From assembly GCA_033964015.1 (NCBI GenBank), contig CM066922.1:25724961-25788960 (forward strand): a stretch of 64,000 nt of DNA, read 5' to 3'. Position 1 is the stretch's first letter; each line of letters opens with the position of its first letter. Source of the DNA: Scolanthus callimorphus (taxonomy: Eukaryota; Cnidaria; Anthozoa; Actiniaria; Edwardsiidae). The notes below the pieces were generated by a model. The model ran no database searches and was not told where the DNA came from. It saw only the letters and a list, made by a program, of their open reading frames with translations. The position numbers were made by a program, and so were the translations under genes. Of the stretch, positions 12,139-23,800 are shown piece by piece.

Positions 12139-13556
12139 TGCGTGACAACAAGATGTAAACACCGTTATCCGATTTGGTACATTACGGCTTCTTGAGGCTT
12201 CTGGAGTTGAATATCAGCTCTTTATCCAGCAGTGCCAAGGTGATTAACGCCAGTAAGAGCCGACCCCCATCTTTGAGACATTCTGAGACATGACATTGCG
12301 CATTGGCATAGTAAAAAGTACTGACTATAGTGAACGAGCAAAACGCCTCATTACGGAGATAACAGATAAGCTAAACCCCAAAGTTGAACCCACGTGCGCG
12401 TAGCTCGAATTTAATGCGTGGGAAATCACTGGGAGAAGTTAGTTAACAAGCTGCAGGGCTAAGATTAAAGATGAAACAAACGATATATAATATGATATAA
12501 TTTTCAAAATTTTCAAAAGCATAATCAGGAGCATAATATATGAGGTTTGCCATATCAAAGGGGCCTCATTTTTAAATTCGTATAAACATATCCGCCCACT
12601 TCGATCGCCATGCAAAATTTAACCGATAAGAAGGCCAAGCAAAGAAAAATTTTGTCTAAAATTTCCGCACTAGGAAAATTAACAATTATTCCTCTAGCCG
12701 CACGAGGAACTACAAATTCTATTTTTAGCACAAAATGCGCGAGGAAAAGCGTGATCTCCTCACACTTACGTTAGTCGTCTCCTTGTGATTCAGAAATTGT
12801 GATGGCTCCCGGCCATGAGACTCAATTACCAAGAGTAAAACATCTTGCATTTGCGTTGTTCTTATTAGCGTCACTGAGTATCTATTTTTAGTAACACATT
12901 TTAATTGTTTTCTGTGCGTTTCGTTTGTTACCCTAGCCAAAGGCTAAAAGTAGAACCTCCATCTGGCATATAATATAATAATAATGTATAAATATTTTTA
13001 TAGCGCTATTTCTTTAAAAATCCAATAATAGCGTTTAACATCAAACATATGGCTTGGTGGTGCGAGTCTCTGTTTAATTTTATGGGAAAAGTAACAACAC
13101 GCGACTGCTTTCTTTGCCTAAGCCAAGCAAGATACAGGTGATCACGAAATGCACGTACAGCCGACTATCAGTTGAAAAGTACCCACGGAGGAATACGAGC
13201 ACCCACTCCTTAATAAATGCATTAACACGACTTAATTTGTTGTTTGCAGGTATTTCTGCTTTGTAAATCAAGAAATTTCCTTGTAAAACGTGTCGCGTTT
13301 CTCCACTTCCATATATGGAAATATCTAATGTGTCGTTTTTGTCATTGCCAACCGGTGCGTGTCGCGGGCTACCTGTGTAGGTATTTTCGGGCTTCTGGGG
13401 CCCAAAAGAAAGATGGCGGCATACACGAACAGCGTTTCTCTCCAAAACCTGCAAGTTTTGACAAACGTATTTTAAATATTTAGGGTAAGAAATTAGCTGG
13501 GAAAACATCTGTAATTCCAAATCCATAAGGAAATTTTAGAAAACGACACATTTCAA
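12139..13556. other. intergenic, no gene seen
   Basis: No recognisable coding exon. AT-rich ATAAT microsatellite-like sequence occurs near 12968-12990, followed by 'tatagcgcta', also seen beside the AAT microsatellite near 11555-11590, so these belong to one repeat type. Confidence 0.4.
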
Positions 13557-13800
13557 TAGAGCAGATTTCAGATGACCATCGTGAAAGTAAACGCAATTGT
13601 GTAATCACTAGCCAATCAGAAACAAGAGTAATTACAACTTACTGCTGAATGGTTTCCAGCCCAGCCAATCAGGAGCCGAACCAATTGGCTAGTAATTCCT
13701 TGCTTGTAATTAGTTCGCAATTTGATTGGTTGATAGAAATAAGCAGCCAATGAGAGAGCAAACCAATTGCAAACACGACGGTCATCTGAAATCCGCTCTA
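13557..13800. repeat. terminal-inverted-repeat element, 244 bp
   Basis: Ends are TAGAGCAGATTTCAGATGACC and the inverse GGTCATCTGAAATCCGCTCTA (one mismatch). The body has several 'agccaatcag'/'ttgattggttg' motifs in both orientations. No coding capacity. Confidence 0.75.
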
Positions 13801-14665
13801 TCAAAAATACCCTGATCAAAACCGTCGTTTTTTAAACGCTCACGGCAAAAACCAAATTTGGAAATATTTACCTTATTTGGAAGTGATGGTAGATCCCATT
13901 CTGATAAGAATTTTGCCAGAAAAACAGTAAAATTTGAGCCAGAACTTCCAGTCCTTTTAGGGTCTCGACTTTCAAAGCAGCCTCCATGTTGGATCTAGCT
14001 TAGCAGCCAGGCTAGATCTATTTTGTGACTCCACAGGGAACCCGCGCGGCTCGCCCCAGTCTCCTTATAGGCATATTCCTAAACCAATGGCTATTTTTTA
14101 TATGAATGAGAACTATCTGTGCTCAGGGCTCCTCGATAACAGTTGTTTTTATTCAATTTGAAAGGGCTTCTCTGATAGAGCCCTATAACTAAATAAAGGT
14201 TTCTGCTCTGTTCTGCTATGATATGTGGAATCTTAAACGTTTTTTGCTCTATCAAAATCCACCAGAACTATAACAGACATTCGAGAAATGATGTTATTCG
14301 TCTTTTCCACCATTGTTTTTTTTCATATCAAGATAGTTCCCTTGAAAAAGTGTCAACTTTCTCCAACTTCCTTATAAGGAAATTTCTGCATACCATATTT
14401 GGAATCCCAGTAAGTTTTCACTATTTGTATTGGCCTACAAAGCTTAAAACTCAACCAAAACTCAATTATACTCGAGGAAAGATGCTATGTGCATTTTCCA
14501 CTGTGCTGTTCACGGTCAAGAGCCTGGCAACAAAGTAGACAAGATTCCACAGGAAGCCCGGTCAATCTCTAGAATGGCGACACTGCTATCATGATATGCA
14601 AGCAATGCTGCTGAAACGAATCTACAATCTTCGTTGTTCTGGGTTTAACGATTTCGAGCAAATAA

Positions 14666-14841
14666 AGCAGATTTCGCATGACTGTGAAAAGTGCCGCGAA
14701 AGAGTTGTTCCGCGCCGCGACCGTCACCCGTAACGCGACTACGCGGTTTCATTCGGTATTTACAGCAGGCCAGTTCGGTACCGCCACCGCGACCCTACCG
14801 CGCCTTGTCACGGTACTTTTCACAGTCATACGAAATCTGCT
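14666..14841. repeat. terminal-inverted-repeat element, 176 bp
   Basis: Left end AGCAGATTTCGCATGACTGT continues to GAAAAGT; the right end is the inverse (ACTTTTCACAGTCATACGAA then ATCTGCT). The body is unusually GC-rich (many CGCG) compared with its flanks. Confidence 0.75.
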
Positions 14842-15100
14842 CTAGTTTCAGCTATGCAAGGGCTGAACAAAAAAGATGTTTATATTTTCCTCTTCTTTTA
14901 ATTAAAGAGGGCGGGGCCGTCATACTCTTGCTCGTAGGAATAAAACAAAACGATTGATGGAGTTAAAATGGATTAGGACGATAGCCTAACGCCGCTTTAA
15001 TCAAAATATTTTTATCCAGATCGAAATAAGAACATTGTACAGCAAATTTTTTGTCGTTTTTGCAGTGCCCACTCAAAAGTTAGGGCATTAATATATATAT

Positions 15101-16108
15101 TTAGCCACTGGCTAAAAGCGGAGCTCCCGGTTACATATTTTTCTGTGTTAATGAGACAAAAGGCAGCCATTGTACATAGCCTGTCATCATCATACCACGT
15201 GACCAAACACTACCATCATCCTTTCCACTTAGATAATTTCACCAAAGTTTGGTTCTGTGCGAGGTTCATCCCTTTCCAAGATTTATACATTTTCTGGTTT
15301 TATGACGTCATCGATGACGTCATACCACGTGATCATGCCATCGTACCCCCCTTACTTCACCCAAGATTGGTTGTCTGAGGTTCATCCCTTCCAAAGATAT
15401 AAGCCTTTTCTCGTGTGATGACGTCATCGATGACGTCATACCACGTGATCACGCCATCGTACCCCCCTTGCCACTTAAACAACTTCACCCAAGTTTGGTT
15501 GTCTGAGGTTCATCCCTTCCAAAGACATAAGCCTTTTCTCGTTTGATGACGTCATCAATGACGTCATGCCACGTGATCACGACATCGTATTCCCCTTGCC
15601 ACTTAGACAACTTCACCCAAGTTTGGCTGTCTGAGATTCATCCCTTCCAAAGATATCAGCCTTTTCTCATTTGATGACGTCATCGATGACGTCATACCAC
15701 GTGACTATGCCATTACACCCCCCTTGCCACTCAAACAGCTTCACCCAAATTTGGTTGTCCGAGGTTCATCCCTTCAAAAGATATAAACCTTTACGCGTTT
15801 GATGACGTCATCGATGACGTCATACCACGTGACTAGGCCATCGCACTCCCATTGCCACTTAGACAACTTCACCCAAGTTTGGTTGTCTGAGTTTCATCCC
15901 TTCCCAAGATATAAACCTTTTTACTTCCGCTGTAAAACTGGTCATGGGTTGCCTGTGCGACGACGGAACCAGACGGAAGTAAATAAACCGGAAGTCCATC
16001 ACAAAACAGGTCGATGCATATACACTTTTGTGTTGTTTCCTTTCCTCCTGCATGTAGCTATGGGGCTCCGCTACGTGGGCGCCTTCGGCGCCCGCGGGAG
16101 CTCCGCTA
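15101..16108. repeat. repeat element carrying a CRE/E-box satellite
   Basis: The element starts TTAGCCACTGGCTAAAAGCG followed by GAGCTCCCGG, and ends with the hairpin GGGCGCC-TTC-GGCGCCC (16077-16093) followed by CGGGAGCTCCGCTAA. The AGCGGAGCTCCCG / CGGGAGCTCCGCT pair forms short inverted ends. Between 15290 and 15930 a unit of about 116-129 bp is repeated five to six times; each unit begins with two TGACGTCA palindromes 11 bases apart followed by a CACGTG. A shortened relative lies at 30293-30652. The 3' hairpin followed by CTAA is reminiscent of Helitron ends, but the 5' end does not settle it. Confidence 0.7.
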
Positions 16109-16139
16109 AAAACACAATCACAAATCACGTGGAAGGCTA

Positions 16140-17200
16140 GGGGAGGGTCATTGGAAACTAACTAGCGTCTCGCTTCAAGGCCTCCGACGAGATAACTTTG
16201 GAAAGGTGTAAAAAGATTGGGAATATCAATGAATCCTTGTCGTTTTGCTGAATGCACTTGGGAGGACTGGGTCGAGTCGTGCTGGCTAGCTGTGGGCTAT
16301 TTTAGCGTGGTTACCAAGCCAAAATCAATGGTGGACAGATCGAGAACTCGAGTCTCTGTAATTCCTACAAGTTTTCATTCAAAATCTCGCCTTTTTCTGG
16401 CTACTTTGCCGAAATTCTTATCAAAAGAGGATCTTCTGTCACTTCAGGTAAATGATTCCAAATATGGTTTTGGCCGTGAGGCGTTGAAAAACGACAGTTT
16501 TTGGTTGGGGATTGTTTGATATAGTGAATTCTAGTGAGGGTTCAAGGCTTTTTTCCCGGGGGGGGGATGATTGTCGTATCTTTTAGGGGTTAAAATCACC
16601 GTTTTGGTCTCGTTTAGGGTGACCTTGATCTACAATAAATGTATGAGAAAACTCCCGAGAAAGGGGGGGGCTGTGCTCCTCCCCCCCCCCCCCCTGGCTA
16701 CGCCCTTGCAATAACATTAAGGTAGATTGGTATCTTTTAGGGCTCTAACACGAGGGCAACCCTTCAAGAAAGAGAGAGAGAGAGAGAGTAATTGTTAACC
16801 AATACGATAATTTAGACAACATTACCCTGCCCAACATTTTAATCAAAGACGGAAATTTCTTGACGGGTAACTTTTATGGTTAAAAAGGTATTCTGCCACG
16901 CCCTTTTTGTAAGTGTTTTTCCATTTGGCAATTCACCAAATCTTGCAGATATTCAGAAACATCGCCTTTACTCGTCATTCCTAAATGGAGGAATGCTCAC
17001 CATGAATAATTTAACGATATTTTTGATAATATTACTTCAAATTGACCTAAAAACGTTCAAAATATCTGAACTATCAAGACTACTAGTCAGGATAAGGGTT
17101 AATACATCGTTTTAGTATATTTTTATAGTATATGCCTCGTTCTATTAAAGATTAATACTATTAAGGTACGTAACCAATAAAACGAGCTGTCCGAACCAGC
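16140..17200. other. intergenic, no gene seen
   Basis: Contains two homopolymer-rich patches (G run near 16558-16567, C run near 16681-16694) bounding an 'ttttaggggttaaaatca' block like that in the G/C-capped elements, and a GA microsatellite at about 16771-16788. No coding exon recognised. Confidence 0.4.
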
Positions 17201-17204
17201 GAAT

Positions 17205-17275
17205 TCACTCATAGCGTAGTGGTTAGGGTTTGGGTATAGTAACTGGAAAGTTACAGGTTCGAACCCTGATGATTT
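17205..17275 (+). repeat. tRNA-like (SINE or tRNA-pseudogene) segment
   Basis: An A-box-like TAGCGTAGTGGTTAGGG is followed 30 bases later by a B-box GGTTCGAACCC. The T-arm stem CAGG/CCTG is intact, and only TCAT/ATGA pairs in the acceptor position. A proper anticodon arm cannot be drawn, so this is more likely a tRNA-derived repeat than a functional tRNA gene. Confidence 0.35.
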
Positions 17276-20200
17276 TCATAATTCTTTTTTTCATTTCTGT
17301 AGGTGAGCGCTTGTTTAGAAAAAAAATCTAAGTGCCAGTGAGCATTCCTCGATTTAGGCGTGTGTCCTTTACTTTTGGTCGCCATTTTGTTTTTCCTTGG
17401 CCAAAGGGCCTGGATCGAGATTTCAAAAAGACCACAGGCAGCCCGCGCGGATTAGCATAAAACGACATAACTTTTTTATATGTCCCCTCCCTCCCCGTGG
17501 CCTTTATTTCCCCGACCGCCGAATCATGCACAATTTCCGCCATCTTGCCCTCATTACCCATGATGCAACTGAAACCGCCTTGTGAGTGCGATAAGAAAAT
17601 TCTTAAGACGTCAGTGCACAGGCAATAATGCTTAAAGAAGATAAAGAAAACGGGCCTTTTCCTGTCTTAAAGAGAGAAAAAAAAGGACTAAGACATGTTT
17701 TTAAATTCATGGCACAGTTTAAGGCCTGCGGCAAACGCCGGCCGTACCAGAGTCGCACCACATATGTTTAAGCACTTTTGATTAGTATAATGAAGCGGTA
17801 TCGATCCTTTGAAAAAGTTAAAGCTCAACATAGAAGTTCGACTGTAAGTTTTGCGCTTGTGCTCGGCCATAACGAGTTTGACAGTGTTGAACCTGGTGGA
17901 GGAGCTTATGTCTGGAATAAACGGAAGCTCTTAAAATAAAGGCAGACGCGGAGAGAACCTGATCCTTGTGGTTAGTCATAAAACCATCCTATGACTAAGC
18001 CCACATTAGAAATGAAACCTAAATGGTTTGTGGCTGAACTATTAAATACAAACAAAGCCAAATCTCAGGGGTTCTCAAAGCTGTTATTTTATCATTTACT
18101 TAATTTTCCCAAAGGCCGGGAAATCCTGCACAGAAAAATTATGTACGATAAAAAAAAAACAAGGAAAGTTTGAATGGTCGAGAACAAAAAGTGAGTCCTG
18201 TCGCTTCAAATGTCGTCAGCCACGTTTATGAAAAAGTTAACTGATCTGAGGCTTTGGTAAACATGTAAAAAAAAATATGTTTCACTTCTACACATTTATT
18301 TTTCAATTTCAATAAATTAACAGAGATCCAAGCACTTGCAGCTTTAAAGAAAATAGCTCAGTCTGGATATTCAGCGTAAGAACATTTGAACTCCAAATTC
18401 TTCTTTCTCACTTGTAGGCATTTATTTTCATATGTGATCCATGATCATAAATCCAAACACTTACTCCTGGTAATAATTCATCTGGAGAAGTTTTTGGAGT
18501 TGTTAAATTCCAAAACACTTCGGTAAAAATTTCACAGTTTAATTTATAGAGAATATTGTCTGGTAGTAAAGAAAACTTTGAACGTTTGAAACCAGAACTG
18601 AGAGGTGAAAATAAATAATAAGAATAAGCAAAATTGAGTAAACTAAATTGTAAGACCAATGCGACAACTGCAATGTTTTTTGGCGGGAAAGTGTGCCGAG
18701 CGTGTCCATGATTGCAAAAAAGGCGGGAAATCCGATATAGGCGTAACCACACTGCTTTACTAGTCTAGACCCCCGAAATAAAAAATATATATAAACCAAT
18801 AATAAATCGATAGCATTTTTAGTGAAATATCAATAAATTCGAGAAAAAAAGTGCAAAGCAAGTCTGGATTACATCCACCAAATTAGTCGACCAATGCGAT
18901 GATAACAACAGAAGGCTGCACTTTTAGTCGGAGTTCTCATCTTCTGGTGATAAAATATTTATTGACCTATTTAACGACGGTATACGAAACGTGAAAAAAG
19001 CAAAATCACCTTTTGCTCTGATCTTCAAATTTATTACTTTCGTACAATTTCGTTTTTATGCTGTACATTTCTGGTTCCTGTTGTTGTCAACATCGAAGCT
19101 CCCTTGTTATCAGTGACGGAAAACTCAAGATAAGCAACTCGCTATATTTTCCCTCGATATCAATTCCTTTAGGATTACTCTCGGCCCTCGGGCTTGCCGC
19201 CTGTCAATTTTATAAACATGTTTCAAAACCACTAATTCAAATAAAGTAAGCAAAGCATAAATAACAACGACTCGTGAACGAAAGCAGTAGATTTTTTTTC
19301 GTCGCTTTTTTAACCGTCTGCTCACTGACTCATTTGCATCGAAAGTCTTTTTTTAAAAGCAAAAAAGAAGTAGGATACGCCATTGTCTTTATCCGTTTTC
19401 GAGGACAATCCACACAAACCCAAGATAGTATTATTTGATTTCACTGAGTGCTGTGTTTTAAAGTTTCCTTTTGTTTATTTGATGTTTTATATAATTGAAT
19501 TCAGCGGCTAGTAATTTCCCGCACTCGGTGTGTTGCCATTTCAAGCCAAGAATGATTTGTTATTCAGAGTCAATCTTCTCGCCTTTGGACCGAGTGCTGA
19601 TTCATAACACCGCTTATCACCAAAACCACTAATGATTTCTTTTTATCTCCCTCGTAAATGGCTCTATTCTAGGCAACTAGCTGTCTTTTCATTAGCTTTT
19701 CTAGCACAAGAAAGAGATAGGGAGATTGCCCGTAAAGAGGCGATAGGGCTCAGTTCTGTACAGTGTATGTTAATGTACTGCCTTTGTCGCGCCATGCGGT
19801 CAACATATCGCAACCACCCGTCCTTTTAGTCAATAATTGAACAACACACTCTTTGTTAGTCCCACTTCTAACTTAGACCTAACAATGAACAGTCTTTCCC
19901 GGGTTTTGACCACCTTTTATCATTCTATATCCCGCCCTCACTTTCCCTCCTTTCAAATTACAGTTGACATTTTTACCGGTAAATCCATCCCATCCTTAAT
20001 AAACAGTCTTCACTCGACAAAACATGTTATAAAGGCTCATTTTACTTTGATATTTTTCAGCGATTTTATACATCGCCTTTGAGTCGCAACAGGATGCATT
20101 TAACTTTTCTTAACAAGTGAAAATAGGTGAATACTTAGTAGGCAGTTTCGGCGATTTGGTTTTTGTCGTGAATCGAAAACACCCGAAAACACGAGGCGAG

Positions 20201-20833
20201 CGTGGGTTTATATTGGCTCAGTTTTCGAGGGTTCTCACGCGTAGTTTAAGAAGACAAAATTACGACACCCTAGCACTCCTTTTCCGTCTTATTTATTATC
20301 CGTCTTTGCATCCCCATAAATAAATAATATCATTCAATTGTCTCTCACTTATCCTGCTATTCTGGCCTGGTAGGACGTTTGTTTAATTCGCAGATTGCCT
20401 CAGTAGCATCTACCGACCTCGGCCAATCTGTTTTGTATTTGACGTTAGATCGTTTTGAGCCGAATACGTCTTGAGTTTGTTCTTGTGTTAATTGCTCCAG
20501 ATCATTTTCACGGGTCACTCGCTATAAACCCTCTTAATTTACATTCCAAAGTTAGTCACCAAACAACATTTAGTCGCTGGCTGAAGTCCCTCTTAAAGGT
20601 CCAAGTTGAGTTCAGTAGAGCTACCTCACGTTTGCGCAAGAAGACGACACAGGGGAAAAATCCAATCACTCCTTCGGCTATTATTTCTGGTTATCACCTA
20701 GGGGACTCAGCCAATCATATTGCAGCAGGATATCAGACTACGGCGCTGATAGCTTTGTTTTTATTTCTACGTTGCAGTCTTGCAACGGTCGGAGTTCGAC
20801 TGGGATTTGTGCACCAGGAGCACAGAGTTCTTT
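17276..20833. other. intergenic / 5' flank of the GPCR gene, no gene seen
   Basis: Short frames only, none with a recognisable domain. Untranslated upstream exons of the downstream GPCR could lie here but cannot be identified from sequence alone. Confidence 0.4.
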
Positions 20834-23800
20834 ATGGAGCAGGGAACGCAGCATCCATTTAATGGCAGTGACCTTGTTGGGTCCGTGTTTAACTCACCTC
20901 TACCTCAAAACGCCACGCAAATCAGCAATGAAAGCCTTCCATTGAAAGTCACGAAATTAATCTGTTATTCGCTTGTCTTTATTATTGGCTTCATCGGGAA
21001 TACGTTGGTTTTTCGGATTGTTGTTCGGCGGAGAAAGTTACAGACTGTTAGCAATTATTTCATCTGTAACTTGGCTGCAGCGGACATTGCCGTTTTGACG
21101 GTGAATCTCCCGTTTCGCCTGGCGTACCAAGAGAATGGATACATATGGCCTTTCGGAGCGTTCCTGTGCAAAATAATCCCGATGCTGACCTACTTGTTCA
21201 TAACCGCTTCATCTGCTACCCTTGTGCTTATGAGTTTAGATCAAAGGCGAGCAGTCGTGTACCCTTTCAAAAAGCGTCTAACAATTGGACAAACTAAAAT
21301 GGTGATAGTTCTCATCTGGCTTACATCGGTTGCTATCACACTCCCTCTCAATTTCTTCCTCCAAATAATCCACGTCAAAGGCAAGCCTGTTTGTACGGAT
21401 GTGTGGCCGAGTTTAAAGTTTGAGCAGACATATTTTGTTTTTCTTTTTTTCATTCAGTTTATTATTCCTATGGGTATTATAACTACGGCGTATACACATG
21501 TCTGTGTGCGTCTCAACGCGCCCCATAACTTAACTGCACTACCAGAAAACTTGACGGAACAAAGAGCTCGCAGGAATAGAAAGGTGAGCGGTTCATTACT
21601 CCTTCTATTCACAATAAACGCCGAAATTATATCGGTGATAATTACATACTCAACACTTCGTCAGTAGACTCTCAACAACATGCACTCTTACATGTTTTTT
21701 CCCACTTCAAACATTACTAGTTTTATTTTAAAATAGAATTAGACCTCAAGTCAACCCACGGTAAAAAGAAGACCGCGATTTTGTTCTCATTTTGGTGCAT
21801 TAATTACTATCATTTGATATTCAATTTCGATCAATTTACTTTTAATGGTCTCATTTCATTTCATTTCTGGCGAAAATGTATTGTAGTTTTCATTTGGCGA
21901 TTTTAGGGCAATAATTGTTACGGAAAGGTTTCCCTCATAAATGTAGTCATGTCAAATACGTGATCAAGTTCCAGGTGTTTTAGTTTAGTTATTGGCATCC
22001 AAAAGGAATGTCTGCGCTCAATTTAATCCACTTTGGTTGTTCCGCGAAAGGCCGAGTTCACGCATTTAATATTTTCATACAAAAAAAATCTTGTTCGGAA
22101 CAGCATTTTTAAATATTTGAAAGGTGAATTGATCCAAGTTTACTAAGGGATTATTATAGTGTTGATGCTACCATACTAATTAAGATGTTCGCCATCCTAA
22201 GAGTCGCCATCCTAAGGTCGTTAAATGCGAGCGTAATAAAAAGCTATAAAGATCTAGGAGCACTAAGCAGTTTACTGGAAGGTCATATGAATATTTAAGA
22301 GCCAAAATGTCAGTTGAAGTAGCGGATACTTAGAACCTATTAATGCTTTCAGCTCGTTGTCAGTTTGATGGTAAAATACGATATAATACGAGACTGAAAA
22401 TTGCTAACATTCCCCATGTCTTTGTCAAAGTAAAATACACAGACGTTAAAAGAATCGCATTTTAATTGACTTTTCATAAGGATAAAACAGTATGATATTG
22501 CGTTATTAAAATTGTCGCGAGCCTTCGCAGGTGTTTTGAGGTTTGGAATCATTACGTCATCAATGACGTCAAAAGCTTGCCGCAGATTTCGTTGGCCATA
22601 CGTGGGTTAGTTTTGGTAAGTTGGCCCTCAAGAGAGTATCGAATTTTTAGTTGTACGTAAACTCTCGTGGCTGTTATTAGGCGCACAATCTACAACTTTG
22701 TACTCTTTATACCACGCCACAGAAACAGCCAATCAGAATGCAGGAATGGCGTTGTACATTCAGCGGTATTCCACTCAACCTTCCCATCATGCACTGAATT
22801 TACGTAAAACGTTGCATTTAATTTTCTGTAGCGTGGTATAAAATAGTTAAACAATGGATTCTCGTGGCATACTAACAGAATATACCACTTGTCACTTGTA
22901 TTTTCTTAGCATACAGGCTCGCCTGAAGGGTTGTGTGTATACCAGAAAATACAAGCGAAAGCGCGGGATATTCTGCAGTATGCCACTCGAAAGCATTGTA
23001 CAACTAGTATGAACTTTGAGTACAGTTGAAGAAACAAAACTGACGCATTGGATCTAGATCACCTCGTATTGAAAATTAAAGGATATAAAAATAGAGAGCG
23101 TATTTCCGCTATTAAAATTGGCAATCACGTTTTGCCGTCAGTTCGAAAAAGACCAGTAGCTTTGCTCGACGCGTTAAGAAATGACAAAATACGTTGTTTT
23201 TGTTCTGTTGATGCATTTTAAAGAAGCGGCTCGTTGTGCGAGCCATAATGTAGTAGGCGCATTTCTATTTTAAATTTCTCGACAACAGAATGCGAGCAAA
23301 TTAGAAGAGAGGTCATCAAGTTATGATCACAACAAACGAGGGGCGTACCCCCGGGCGTACCCGGAAAATTTTCACGAGTCTGGTTTGAAATTATTTGTGA
23401 AATTGCGTGTCGCTTGTCGGAAGTTACGCTTCCCTGACATTACCCCTTGCAAAGCCAGCCTAGGAGGCTTTCCTTTTGTGCACCAAACACAAAACGAAAA
23501 CGAGATCTCATCTCGCTATCACAGAATTACTAAGTCACTCAACTAAAACACAGTTTGTCTGTTCCTTCAGAAATTATGAAAACGGCAGTAAATTCCTTTT
23601 TACACAAGACGTTACGTTGCAGTGCAATTTTCATAATTCATAATTCATGCTCCAGGAGCGATCACTGAATTATCAGCAAAAACTAAGAAGACCATCCTAT
23701 CAGATACCTATGTAAGAATATGTAAAGCTAAAAAGCATGGTCGATGGACGAGACGATACGTTTGTTGAGAGAAGCGCAGAACAGCTCTGCGCAGTTACGT

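Noticed and set aside
20780..20833. Upstream extension of the GPCR frame
   Set aside because: It begins at TTG, not ATG. The first ATG at 20834 gives a normal short extracellular N-terminus.
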